64,000 bases of DNA from NCBI GenBank assembly GCA_965243165.1, contig OZ251535.1, positions 2,108,001-2,172,000 on the forward strand, in the 5' to 3' direction. Source of the stretch: CATQHD01 sp965243165 (GTDB lineage: Bacteria; Actinomycetota; Acidimicrobiia; Spongiisociales; Spongiisociaceae). The position numbers and the translations under genes are program-made. Positions 23,606 to 31,812 of this stretch are shown here, piece after piece (positions within the stretch are counted from its first letter, which is position 1; each line of letters opens with the position of its first letter). Under the pieces are notes generated by a model. The model had not been told where the DNA came from and ran no database searches. It saw nothing but the letters and a program-made list of their open reading frames with translations.

Positions 23606-24084
23606 TGTGTGTAATAATTGATGCCAACATCGCTGATGATGTCTTTGGTCAACACGGACCTGAATCCACCAAAAGGCTATTCGATCAAATCATATCAGGG
23701 AAATTGATATTCGTCGTGGGAGGCAGTAAACTAATAAACGAACTTGATAGAATCTCAAATACGGCCCGAGATGTTATACGGGAAGCATTGATAGCAGGCA
23801 TAGGTATATCTGTGAATGACAAAGTGATAGATAGCCGCACCCAACAGATTACCAACTCTTATCACTTGGTATCAGACGATCAACATATAATAGCTCTGGC
23901 GCAAGTCAGTGGCGCTCGTTTACTGTGCTCCCACGATAAAGACCTCCACGAGGATTTCAAAAACAAGGAACTGATAGACAATCCACGCGGAAGAATATAC
24001 CCAGCATCAGAGCCTGCCGATAAAGCATTCGGAAGGAAACACAGAAATATTCTCAATAGAACAGATCTGTGCTCAATCGGATAG
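23605..24084 (+). CDS. PIN-domain nuclease, ATPase partner
   Basis: A 159-residue PIN-fold protein. It opens CVIIDANIADDVF (first catalytic Asp at residue 6), and closes the fold with SDDQHIIALAQVSGARLLCS followed by HDKDLHEDF, giving the usual acidic quartet for a Mg-dependent RNase or DNase. The ATG overlaps the ATPase stop by one base (TGATG), indicating tight coupling. Unlike VapC toxins it has no small antitoxin gene before it; instead it pairs with an ATPase, as nucleases do in several abortive-infection modules. Its AT-rich composition matches the ATPase. In the operon it takes the position held by the phospholipase-D nuclease DrmC in DISARM. Target unknown. Confidence 0.8.
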   Translation: MCVIIDANIADDVFGQHGPESTKRLFDQIISGKLIFVVGGSKLINELDRISNTARDVIREALIAGIGISVNDKVIDSRTQQITNSYHLVSDDQHIIALAQVSGARLLCSHDKDLHEDFKNKELIDNPRGRIYPASEPADKAFGRKHRNILNRTDLCSIG

Positions 24085-24143
24085 TGACAACCGTGTCGAA
24101 TTGCTCTTCTGCCTCGTGATGGGCAAGGCGAATTGCGTGTAAC

Positions 24144-24172
24144 TTGTCAGACCAACAGCTAGTGAGTATGAT
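24144..24172 (+). promoter_or_regulatory. Promoter of the small membrane protein gene
   Basis: TTGTCA at 24144-24149 and TATGAT at 24167-24172, spacing 17 bases. The gene start at 24208 lies about 28 bases after the expected transcript start and is preceded by GAAGGAGAG. It separates this gene from the defence operon ending at 24084. Confidence 0.65.
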
Positions 24173-24207
24173 GGGTAGATCCAATTGCGAAGGAGAGTGA
24201 ACAGATC

Positions 24208-24540
24208 ATGAGATTGTTTTGGGCGATACTGGTCGTTCTTGGCTCGGCGGTCATGTCTTTCGGGGTAACGGTGGGCACCGCCGCGGGAGTAGCAGCAGGC
24301 GTCGGCGTTGCTTTGCAGAGCGCCTTCGGCGGTCCGAATGTTACGCCTGACATTATGGCGTTGGTATTAGACCACATTCTAAGTACGCCGTATTTCTGGA
24401 TTGGCGCGGTGCTGATGGCCATCGGTCTTTACGGACTGGCCGGGGTCAAGCGGATACGCTCCGAAACGTTCACGTACGTAGAAACAGGGAACCGCAACAA
24501 CGAGCCGGAAGACCTAGACTTGGAAAAGCCGTCCGAGTAG
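24208..24540 (+). CDS. Small two-helix membrane protein
   Basis: A 110-residue protein with two hydrophobic helices (about residues 3-37, glycine/alanine/valine-rich, and 60-80, YFWIGAVLMAIGLYGLAGV), then a short basic patch (KRIR) and an acidic tail (NNEPEDLDLEKPSE), giving a hairpin with both ends probably cytoplasmic. A GAAGGAGAG site precedes the ATG, and a good promoter lies upstream, so it is its own transcription unit. I recognise no family. It stands between the defence operon and a coiled-coil nuclease-like gene; small membrane proteins sometimes act as effectors in such islands, but nothing here shows it. Confidence 0.65.
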   Translation: MRLFWAILVVLGSAVMSFGVTVGTAAGVAAGVGVALQSAFGGPNVTPDIMALVLDHILSTPYFWIGAVLMAIGLYGLAGVKRIRSETFTYVETGNRNNEPEDLDLEKPSE

Positions 24541-24705
24541 CCCGTTGGTGACCGACATTCGGAAAACCTCAGCCAGGGGGCGCCGTCACCCCTCGGTCAT
24601 CGCACCCTCAGAGAGGGGGCTGTACCGCTTGCGGTAGAGACGACGGACGGCTAACCTTGGTTCAAGAAGGGGCGGTGCTCCGCCCGACGGCAGAAAGGCA
24701 CCCCG

Positions 24706-25767
24706 ATGGCCACCATCAACACGATCTCGGACCTCCTGCAGGCGCTGGATGATCATCCCCAGTGGCTGGAGGCCGTGCGTGAGCGCCTGTTGACCAAGGA
24801 TATTCGGGAAGCTCCCCGGCGCTTGGACGACGTCGACCAACGACTCAACGCCCTCATCACCAAAATAGATGCCTTCATAGCAAACACCAATCAACAACTC
24901 AAAGGCCATGAAGAGCGCCTCCAATCTCTCGAAGAACTACTCAAAGGCCAAGAAGAACGCCTCCAATCTCTCGAAGAACTACTCAAAGGCCAAGAAGAAC
25001 GCCTCCAATCTCTCGAAGAACTACTCAAAGGCCAAGAAGAACGCCTCCAATCTCTCGAAGAACTACTCAAAGGCCAAGAAGAACGCCTCCAATCTCTCGA
25101 AGAACTACTCAAAGGCCAAGAAGAACGCCTCCAATCTCTCGAAGAACTACTCAAAGGCCAAGAAGAACGCCTCCAATCTCTCGAAGAACTACTCAAAGGC
25201 CAAGAAGAACGCCTCCAGTCCCTTGAAGAACTACTCAAAGGCCAAGAAGAACGCCTCAACGGCCATGCAAACCAACTAGAAGCCCTCAACCGGTACATTG
25301 AAAACGCCGCCCAGCGGTTCGAACGCCAAGAAAGGGACAGCTCCTTCCTCAAGGGTGAGCTCTTCGAGAGGCGGGTTCACCGGATGAGCAGATCCCTCGC
25401 CCGAGAAATGGGCCTTGCCGGGACAAGAACCGTGGCAGAGGAGGAACTCTATGAGATGGTGGACAGCCGGGACACTTCGGACATCGCTCCCGGCCGCTTG
25501 AAGAGCTTCAAAACCGCCGACCTCGTTCTGAAAGGAGTCGACCAAAAGGGCGGCCCCTGCTACATAGCCGCGGAAGTGTCATACACCGTCGACGAACGGG
25601 ATACGGTCCGCGCCGTCAGCGCCGCCCAGCTGCTGACCAGGTTCACCGGCCTCCCCGCCCGCGCCGCGGTGGTCGGGGTCCGCAAGGACGACTGCATCCA
25701 AGGCCAGATCGAAGCCGGAGAGGTGTTCTACTGGGCAATAGACGAGGACGACGCCCTGCCTCGTTGA
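24706..25767 (+). CDS. Coiled-coil protein with 14-residue repeats and PD-(D/E)XK-like C-terminus
   Basis: A 353-residue protein in three parts. Residues 1-65 are helical (LLQALDDHPQWLEAVRERLL). Residues 66-185 are eight and a half tandem copies of KGQEERLQSLEELL, a regular coiled coil. The C-terminal 150 residues (FERRVHRMSRSLAREMGL through TADLVLKGV and CYIAAEVSYTVDERD) look like the restriction-endonuclease-like domain seen at the end of DUF3782-type proteins, with D...E-x-S as candidate catalytic residues; the usual Lys is replaced, so activity is uncertain. The N-terminal sequence is also of the DUF3782 type. The repeats are nearly identical in DNA, so copy number probably varies between strains. 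Confidence 0.7.
   Translation: MATINTISDLLQALDDHPQWLEAVRERLLTKDIREAPRRLDDVDQRLNALITKIDAFIANTNQQLKGHEERLQSLEELLKGQEERLQSLEELLKGQEERLQSLEELLKGQEERLQSLEELLKGQEERLQSLEELLKGQEERLQSLEELLKGQEERLQSLEELLKGQEERLQSLEELLKGQEERLNGHANQLEALNRYIENAAQRFERQERDSSFLKGELFERRVHRMSRSLAREMGLAGTRTVAEEELYEMVDSRDTSDIAPGRLKSFKTADLVLKGVDQKGGPCYIAAEVSYTVDERDTVRAVSAAQLLTRFTGLPARAAVVGVRKDDCIQGQIEAGEVFYWAIDEDDALPR
24901..25254 (+). repeat. 42-bp minisatellite, 8 full copies plus a partial ninth
   Basis: Units start at 24901 and every 42 bases to 25195; the partial copy begins at 25237. The first unit differs slightly (CATGAAGAGC) and the eighth has a few changes (CAGTCCCTT), while the inner six are identical. This pattern, variants at the ends and identity inside, is typical of recent expansion by slippage or unequal exchange. 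Confidence 0.95.
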
Positions 25768-26156
25768 TAGATATCTCGGATCTGCATGGCCCCGGGCAGG
25801 CGTCCTGCCAGTAGATCTGGAGGCCGATGAGGATGAACCCGTTTGGTGATTGACGCCGACGATGAACAGCCCCGGCAGGGTGCCAAAGAAGCCGGAGCAC
25901 AGCCTCCCTTCCGCAGGCCCTTTATAGCCCAGCTCTGCCGGTCCCTTGCTTCTTCCCCGCTAACTTCTCGAAGGGTGGAAAGGGCCGCCGGGTGCCTGTT
26001 CTCGGTTCTTCTGCAGGGTGCGATCTCAGCCTTATGACCCTTCCCTGCGGCGTTCGGAGCCGGGCGCATGCCTGTGTAGTTCTACTTTCTATTTGCATCA
26101 TCCGACTGTGATCATCACCGCCTTGTTCGCGGCCGCCGACAACAACTGGGGGAACC
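25768..26156. other. Gene-free stretch
   Basis: No frame here has recognisable protein content, a ribosome-binding site or coding-like codon use. I see no clear hairpin terminator and no repeat. It separates the coiled-coil gene from the convergent SDR gene. Confidence 0.5.
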
Positions 26157-26915
26157 CTATACGTACATCGTTGCATTGGTGACGCCGCCGTCCACGTCGA
26201 GGGTGGCGCCGGTGATCCACGACGCCCGGTCCGAGCAGAGGAAGGCCACTGCCTGGGCTATGTCCGCCGGCTCGCCGATCCGCCCCATCGGATGCAGGGA
26301 GGCGGCGGCCGGCTCGTCTTCCCACAGCACCTGGGAGAAGCGGGTCCTCACCACCCCCGGCGCCACCCCCACCACCCGCACCGCCGGCGCCAGCTCCGCG
26401 GCGAGGTGGCGGGTCATGTGGATCAGGCCGGCCTTGGATATGTCGTAGGCGCCCAAGCTCCGGCCCGGCAACCGCCCGCCCACGGAAGCGTTGTTGCAGA
26501 TCACGCCGCCCTGCTCCTTCATCCATCCGGCCCAGGCGGCCTTCGCATACAGCAGCGGACCCAGCAGGTTGATCTGCCAGGTGCGTTCCACCGCCGCCGG
26601 ATCGACTTCCATCAGCGGTCCGTAGGCGGGGTTGGAGGCGGCGTTGTTGACCAGCACGTCGCATGACCCGAACCGGTCGAGGGCCGTCCGCACCGCCGTC
26701 TCCGCCCCCTCCGCCGTGTCCGCCCTCGCCGCCGCCGGGGCCACCCTCTCCGGGGCGTCCAGCCGGGCCGCCGCCTCCTCCAGATTCTCGGCCTTGCGGC
26801 CGGTGATCACCACCCCGCGGACGCCGGCGGCCAGGAAAGCGGCCGCCACCGCCTCTCCGATCCCGCGGGAGGCGCCGGTAACCACAGCCGTCTTGCCTTC
26901 CAAGCGGACGTCCAT
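26157..26915 (-). CDS. SDR-family NAD(P)-dependent oxidoreductase
   Basis: A 252-residue classical short-chain dehydrogenase. The cofactor loop is TGASRGIG near residue 15, followed by NNAA, the catalytic Ser in NNASVGG, and the Tyr-Lys pair in YDISKAG; the end GATLDVDGGV is characteristic. Family members reduce ketones or oxidise secondary alcohols (FabG-like); the substrate cannot be told. The ATG at 26915 has a GGGGAGGAT site and matches the family N-terminus (RLEGKTAVVTGAS); the open frame extending to 27113 is not coding-like. It appears monocistronic, convergent with the coiled-coil gene and divergent from uspA-like. Confidence 0.88.
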   Translation of the reverse strand: MDVRLEGKTAVVTGASRGIGEAVAAAFLAAGVRGVVITGRKAENLEEAAARLDAPERVAPAAARADTAEGAETAVRTALDRFGSCDVLVNNAASNPAYGPLMEVDPAAVERTWQINLLGPLLYAKAAWAGWMKEQGGVICNNASVGGRLPGRSLGAYDISKAGLIHMTRHLAAELAPAVRVVGVAPGVVRTRFSQVLWEDEPAAASLHPMGRIGEPADIAQAVAFLCSDRASWITGATLDVDGGVTNATMYV

Positions 26916-27459
26916 CCGTCGATCCTCCCCGTCCGGGCACCGAGAGCAGTCCGAGCGGCCCGTCCTCCGCTCGGCCGTTCCGCCTGCTTCCAATATTACT
27001 GCGGAGGCCGCCGCCGAGGCGCCGGGCCGGACGCCCGACCGACCTCTCCTACCGGGCCCTTGTCCAACGAATCGGCTTCTGTCACAGCCCCCTGATACCT
27101 TGGACCGGTACACACACCGCAGCGGATCCGGAAGGCTGCGGTCATACAGAGGCCGCCCAGCCCAGAGGCCGGGGTTCCCTTCCGGCGCCGCCGGCGAAAC
27201 CCGATTTCTCCAAGGGCGGGGGCCGACCTGGCTGTGCTGAGACGGATCGGGCGCAGAGGGCCAAACACGCCCAAGCGTTCGGAAAATGATGGTTCGGCGG
27301 CGGCGGGGGCGGGAAACCCGGCGAAGCCGGGGCGGGAGGCGGAGAACGCGAAAACCTGGCTGACGACCTCATAGGTCTGGCCGGGTTCCGAGGCGAAGCC
27401 GGGGAAGGGCGGCGGCGCAAACCCGGTTTTTTCGCGCCGCCTATTAGATTTGCCTGAAG
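26916..27459. other. Divergent intergenic region with short GC-rich repeats
   Basis: No gene recognised. Two copies of GGCGAAGCCGGGG lie near 27325 and 27395. An inverted repeat GGCGGCGC (27411-27418) and GCGCCGCC (27434-27441), with a loop containing a run of six T, precedes the UspA gene by about 20 bases and could be an upstream terminator or a leader hairpin. Confidence 0.4.
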
Positions 27460-27966
27460 ATGCATGTGCTCGTAGCAACCGCAGGGGCGCTGCCGCCGGA
27501 ACCGGCCGCCTACTTCGCGGAGGTTCTGGCCGGACCGGAGGGGCGGGTAACGGTCATGAACGTCACCCAGGCGCCCGGGGGGTTCACGGACGAGCTGTCG
27601 CCCGAGGCATGGCGGCCCTTCGACGCCGGCCAGGGGGCGCCGCCGCCCTCCGGAGGCCGCGGCGGAATCGATGAGTACGTGCAGGAACGGGGCGCCAAGA
27701 TGGCGGCGCCGATCCTGGCCGCCCTGGAGAGCCGCAACATCCGGCCCGCCGCGGTGTTCGTGGAGGCGGACGACGCAGCGGAAGCGATCGCGGCCGCCGC
27801 CGAGCGGATCGGCGCCGAAGCCATCGTGATGGGCGTCACCCGCCGCCTGTTCGACGAGTCGGCCTGGAACAGCATCTCCTTCGCGGTAACCGCCGCCTCC
27901 CGGCTCCCGGTGCTGCTCATCCCCGCCCCCTCCGAACCACCGGCTTCAAACGGCGGGGAGGACTGA
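27460..27966 (+). CDS. Universal stress protein (UspA) domain protein
   Basis: A 168-residue single UspA domain: it starts MHVLVATAG, has a strand-helix middle (AAPILAALESRNIRPAAVFV), then AAERIGAEAIVMGVTRR and ends the fold with SRLPVLLIP. The ATP-binding G-x2-G-x9-G-S/T motif is only partly kept (MGVTRRLFDESAWNSISFAV), so nucleotide binding is doubtful. Cytosolic; family members act in stress tolerance. A proline/glycine-rich insertion (GQGAPPPSGGRGG) lies near residue 60. A hairpin precedes the gene. Confidence 0.75.
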   Translation: MHVLVATAGALPPEPAAYFAEVLAGPEGRVTVMNVTQAPGGFTDELSPEAWRPFDAGQGAPPPSGGRGGIDEYVQERGAKMAAPILAALESRNIRPAAVFVEADDAAEAIAAAAERIGAEAIVMGVTRRLFDESAWNSISFAVTAASRLPVLLIPAPSEPPASNGGED

Positions 27967-28050
27967 CCGGCCGACCGGCGCCGGCCCGGGGAAGAACGGC
28001 GGCCGCCGAAGATACCGCGATTTGTCACACCCCCCTGGGACAATGAGGCC

Positions 28051-28461
28051 GTGAGCATCGACCGAGAAGAACAGGGACCGCAGGCCGATTCCTCCATTCG
28101 CCATGCAGAACGGGCCGGGGGCGGGTGCAGCGCGGAGCACGAGGCGCAGCGGGAAGTCCGGGGCGGTGTGCTGGTCGGGGTCTGCGGGGAGTGCCGGGAG
28201 ATCCGGTTCCGGTGCGCCGGGGGGCCGGCCGACCCTTGGGAGGCGCTGGCGGCGCTGTTCGGCGACTACCGGCTGGTGGGGCGGATCGACGCCATCCGGG
28301 CGCCCGCCGCCGAGGTGCTCGCCTACCGCCCCCGGCGCCCGGAGAATGCGTCGGCCTTGGAGGCGGCCCCGCCGCACCGATGGTTCAAGGCCGCCGACCG
28401 CCTGTGGATGTGCCACGACCGGTCGCTGTTGCTGCTGGCCCGCGAATCGGCGTACTCATGA
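28051..28461 (+). CDS. Hypothetical protein upstream of the ATP-grasp operon
   Basis: A 136-residue protein from GTG 28051. The first 35 residues are polar and probably disordered; the rest is compact (GGVLVGVCGECREIRFRCAG, then DPWEALAALFGDYRLVGRID and HRWFKAADRLWMCHDRSLLL). CGEC plus two later Cys might bind metal. I recognise no family. It ends 63 bases before the ATP-grasp gene and points the same way, so it may be the first gene of that operon. The usual ATP-grasp/alpha-E/transglutaminase cluster does not include it as far as I know. Confidence 0.55.
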   Translation: MSIDREEQGPQADSSIRHAERAGGGCSAEHEAQREVRGGVLVGVCGECREIRFRCAGGPADPWEALAALFGDYRLVGRIDAIRAPAAEVLAYRPRRPENASALEAAPPHRWFKAADRLWMCHDRSLLLLARESAYS

Positions 28462-28524
28462 ACATACGGCGGACAGAATGATGCGGAAACCCGGCCGACC
28501 CGGCAGCCGGCGGGCGGCGCCCCT

Positions 28525-29958
28525 GTGAGCTTCGAAACCTACGAACGGGACCCCGCCGTCTTCGACGAGATGTTCCAATCCGGCGGCGGGCCGCGCCCGC
28601 ACTGCCGGCCGCTCTGGGAAGAACTGGAACAGCTCTCCCCCGCCGGCCTGATGGCGGTCGGGGAATGGGTGTCCCGTTCGTTCTCCAACGAAGGCATAAC
28701 CTTCACCGTCTACGGAGACGACGAGACCGACGAGCAGATCATTCCCGTCGACTGCATCCCCCGCGCCATGGCGGGAAGCGAATGGCGGCAGCTCACCCTC
28801 GGGCTCGAACAGCGGCTGGCCGCCCTCAACATGTTCATCGAGGACGTGTACAACGAAGCCCGCATCGTCCGCGACGGGGTGATCCCGCCCGAGGTGGTGA
28901 GAAGCTGCCCCCAATACCGCCTCGAAATGCGGGGCTTCTCCGCTCCGGGGGGTGTATGGGTGGGCATAGCCGGCACCGACCTGGTCCGCACCAACGACGG
29001 GTTCCGGGTGCTGGAGGACAACGTCCGGGTCCCCTCCGGCGTGTCGTACATGATGGCCGTCCGCAAGGTGACCAAGGCGGCCTACCGGCGCCTGTACCGC
29101 CGGGCCGGGGTCGGGGAGGTCGAGAACTACCCCCGCCTCCTGGCCGAAACCCTGCGCGAGCTGGCGCCGGAGGGGCGCTCCGATCCGGTCGCCGCCCTCC
29201 TGACCCCCGGCGTCTACAACTCGGCCTTCTACGAGCACATGTTCCTGGCGCGCCAGATCGGGGCCGAGTTGGTGGAAGGCCGCGATCTGCTGGTGGACGG
29301 CGGCTTCGTCTACATGCGGACCACGTCGGGCCTGCGCCGGGTCGACGTGATATACCGGCGGATCGACGACGACTACCTCGACCCTCTGGTCTTCCGCCCG
29401 GACTCGCTGCTGGGCGTACCCGGACTGATGCACGCCTTCCGGCTCGGCAACGTCTCCCTGGTCAACGCCCCCGGCACCGGAGTGGCGGACGACAAGAGCG
29501 TGTACGCCTATGCGCCGGACATGATCCGCTACTACCTGGGAGAGGAACCGCTGCTGGCCAACGTCGAAACCTACCTGTGCCGCCGCCCCGAGGATCTCGA
29601 GTACACGCTCGACAACCTGGAACGCCTGGTGGTCAAGCAGGTGGGCGAATCGGGGGGCTACGGGATGCTGATCGGCCCTCATTCCTCCAAGCAGGAGCGG
29701 GCCGAGTTCGCAAGGCGCCTCCGCGCCGACCCCGCCGGGTACATCTCCCAGCCGACCCTCGCCCTGTCCTGCTCCCCCTGCCTGATCGAAGGCGGAATCG
29801 AACCCCGCCGCGTGGACCTGCGGCCTTTCGTGCTGCAGGGCCGGAAGACGCGCATCGTGCCCGGCGCCCTCTGCCGGGTCGCCCTCCGCCGGGGGAGCCT
29901 GGTGGTCAACTCCAGCCAGGGCGGCGGCGTCAAGGACTTCTGGGTGCTGGAAGGCTGA
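28525..29958 (+). CDS. Circularly permuted ATP-grasp protein (DUF404/DUF407 type)
   Basis: A 477-residue protein of the CP_ATPgrasp_2 family. Recognised segments in order: TFTVYGDDETDEQIIPVDCI, LEQRLAALNMFIEDVYNEAR, RVLEDNVRVPSGVSYMM, VKQVGESGGYGMLIGP and NSSQGGGVKDFWVLEG at the C-terminus, each characteristic. Members are predicted to be ATP-dependent peptide ligases of amidoligase type. It is followed 6 bases later by the alpha-E gene and then by a transglutaminase-like protease, the standard conserved trio, thought to make and process small peptides. Start is GTG 28525; the length is normal for the family. Confidence 0.9.
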   Translation: MSFETYERDPAVFDEMFQSGGGPRPHCRPLWEELEQLSPAGLMAVGEWVSRSFSNEGITFTVYGDDETDEQIIPVDCIPRAMAGSEWRQLTLGLEQRLAALNMFIEDVYNEARIVRDGVIPPEVVRSCPQYRLEMRGFSAPGGVWVGIAGTDLVRTNDGFRVLEDNVRVPSGVSYMMAVRKVTKAAYRRLYRRAGVGEVENYPRLLAETLRELAPEGRSDPVAALLTPGVYNSAFYEHMFLARQIGAELVEGRDLLVDGGFVYMRTTSGLRRVDVIYRRIDDDYLDPLVFRPDSLLGVPGLMHAFRLGNVSLVNAPGTGVADDKSVYAYAPDMIRYYLGEEPLLANVETYLCRRPEDLEYTLDNLERLVVKQVGESGGYGMLIGPHSSKQERAEFARRLRADPAGYISQPTLALSCSPCLIEGGIEPRRVDLRPFVLQGRKTRIVPGALCRVALRRGSLVVNSSQGGGVKDFWVLEG

Positions 29959-29964
29959 AGAGCG

Positions 29965-30930
29965 GTGCTGTCGCGCAGCGCGGAGGGGCTCTACTGGATG
30001 GGCCGATGCCTCGAGCGGGTGAGCCACCTCTCCCGCCTGCTGAGGATCCAGACCGAGTCGCTGGTCGACCGCCCGGTTCGGGAGATCCACTTCGGCTGGC
30101 TGAGGATATACGGCAGCCTGCACCGCCGGCCGCCCGGCGGAGAACTGGAGCTGCACGGCAGCGACTCGTACACACTGGCCGACTCGTACACACTGGCCGA
30201 CGATCTCACCTTCGAACCCTCCAACCCCGATTCGATCCGCAGCTGTCTGGCCGCGGGCCGCGAGAACGCCCGCCAGATGCGCCACTGCATCTCCCCCCAG
30301 ATGTGGACGCAGATCAACCGCTGCTACCTGAAGATGAAGGAGACGGAGATCCCCGACATCTGGAGCGCCTCGCCCGAGAGCTTCTACGCAGAAGCGGCCG
30401 CCGAGGTCGAGACCCTCGCCGGCGCAGCCGCCGCCACCATGTACCGGGACGAGAGATGGCTGTTCCTGCGGCTGGGCCGTTACCTGGAGCGCACCCAGCT
30501 GTCGGCCTCCCTGCTGTCGGCGCAGATAGACGCCGTCCGCTCCTTCGAGGTGAACGCCGAAACCGACTGGTCGGGCCTGCTGCGGGTCTACTACGCCTTC
30601 GACGCCTACAACCGCGCCCACGGCGCGGAGGTGGATCCCGGCCGGGTGCTGGATCTGCTGGTCACCGACCGCCGGTTGCCCGGCTCGCCCGCCCGCTCGG
30701 CCGCCGTTGCCGGGCGGGTGCTCGCCCAGATCGGCGCCGGGCCGGGCGCCGAGTCCAACGCCGAGGCCGTCCGGGCCGCGCAGCGCCTCGGCGCCCTGAC
30801 CGGGCCGGAATGGCCGGGCGGCGGCCGCCGCGGACTGCTGCAGTCGATCAGGAGCGAATCCCGGCTGATGCACACCTCGATCACCGGCGCCTACTTCGAC
30901 TATCCGATCGAGGGCTCTCCGGCGCCTTGA
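29965..30930 (+). CDS. Alpha-E (DUF403) domain protein
   Basis: A 321-residue all-helical protein, the partner of the circularly permuted ATP-grasp enzyme. The start VLSRSAEGLYWMGRCLERVS and the later CLERxxHLSRLLRI, ENARQMRHCISPQMW, RLGRYLERTQLSASLL and SWLLRVYYAFDAY-type segments are diagnostic. Function is unknown; association with ATP-grasp and transglutaminase genes suggests a scaffold or peptide-binding role. An 18-bp perfect tandem duplication at 30163-30198 doubles the hexapeptide DSYTLA in a loop near residue 67. Start is GTG 29965, six bases after the previous stop. Confidence 0.88.
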   Translation: MLSRSAEGLYWMGRCLERVSHLSRLLRIQTESLVDRPVREIHFGWLRIYGSLHRRPPGGELELHGSDSYTLADSYTLADDLTFEPSNPDSIRSCLAAGRENARQMRHCISPQMWTQINRCYLKMKETEIPDIWSASPESFYAEAAAEVETLAGAAAATMYRDERWLFLRLGRYLERTQLSASLLSAQIDAVRSFEVNAETDWSGLLRVYYAFDAYNRAHGAEVDPGRVLDLLVTDRRLPGSPARSAAVAGRVLAQIGAGPGAESNAEAVRAAQRLGALTGPEWPGGGRRGLLQSIRSESRLMHTSITGAYFDYPIEGSPAP

Positions 30931-30932
30931 CC

Positions 30933-31796
30933 GTGGCCCGCCCTCTGCTCTACCGCATCCGGCATCTCACCCGGTTCCTCTACACCGCCCCGGTCCGGCG
31001 CTGCGTCATGTCGCTGTGCATGGCGCCGCGCCGGGGCAGAGGCCGGACGGCGCCGGACTTCGAGGCGTCCTCCTCCCCCCCCGGCTCGATAGGCGCCGAG
31101 GCGGACCCCTTCGGCAACACCCGCCACGTTCTGACCGTCTATTCACTCCATTCCTCGCTCGAGGTGTCGGCCCGGTCGACGGTCGAGGCGCGCCCCTCCC
31201 GCGCCCTCCCCGAAACCCTGGGGAAGGGCGCCTGGGCGGAACTCCGCTCGTCCGCCGACGCCTGGGCCGACTGGGACTTCGTCCGTCCGAGCCGGATGAC
31301 CGCCCCGTCGCCAGCCCTGGAGGCCTTCGCGGCCCGGCTGGAGGCGGCGCCGGAGTCCGACCCCCTGGAGGACCTGCTGAGGTTGAACGCCGCCCTCCAC
31401 GAAACGTTCGAATACACCCCCGGCGCCACCCTGGTGGACTCTCCGATGGAGCACATACTGGAGACCGGACGGGGGGTCTGCCAGGACTACGCCCACGTGA
31501 TGATCGCCATCGCCCGCTCCTGGGGCGTCCCCGCCCGTTACGTATCCGGCTACCTGCACCTGACCGGCGCGGAGGACAACCCCGCGGCGGCGTCGGCCAC
31601 CCACGCCTGGGTGGAGTGCCGGCTTCCCGGCCTGGGCTGGGTGGGCTTCGACCCCGCCAACCGCAGCCCGGCCGACGAGAGGTACATCCCCGTCGCGGTG
31701 GGGCGCGACTACTCAGACGTCCCCCCCACGCGGGGCGTGCTCCAAGGCGGCGGCCGGTCCGAGGTGGAGGTGGAGGTCGAGGTAACCCGGCTCTGA
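30933..31796 (+). CDS. Transglutaminase-like cysteine protease of the ATP-grasp operon
   Basis: A 287-residue protein from GTG 30933, two bases after the alpha-E stop. The N-terminal beta domain (YRIRHLTRFLYTAPV) is the bacterial transglutaminase N-domain; the catalytic triad is visible as Cys in GVCQDYAH (about residue 183), His in THAWVE and Asp in GFDPANR. The family end, a GVLQGGGRSEVEVEVEV strand, is present, encoded by a short GAGGTG-type repeat. Such proteins are thought to cleave or cross-link peptides made by the neighbouring ATP-grasp enzyme. No signal peptide, so cytosolic. Convergent with the ABC exporter gene. Confidence 0.9.
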   Translation: MARPLLYRIRHLTRFLYTAPVRRCVMSLCMAPRRGRGRTAPDFEASSSPPGSIGAEADPFGNTRHVLTVYSLHSSLEVSARSTVEARPSRALPETLGKGAWAELRSSADAWADWDFVRPSRMTAPSPALEAFAARLEAAPESDPLEDLLRLNAALHETFEYTPGATLVDSPMEHILETGRGVCQDYAHVMIAIARSWGVPARYVSGYLHLTGAEDNPAAASATHAWVECRLPGLGWVGFDPANRSPADERYIPVAVGRDYSDVPPTRGVLQGGGRSEVEVEVEVTRL

Positions 31797-31812
31797 GGCG
31801 CGGCGGCCGCGG

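Noticed and set aside
24901..25254. CRISPR-like array
   Set aside because: The 42-bp units are contiguous with no spacers, and lie in frame inside a coiled-coil gene.
30163..30198. 18-bp tandem duplication as a mobile-element footprint
   Set aside because: It is in frame in a loop of the alpha-E protein and no element is nearby; ordinary slippage suffices.
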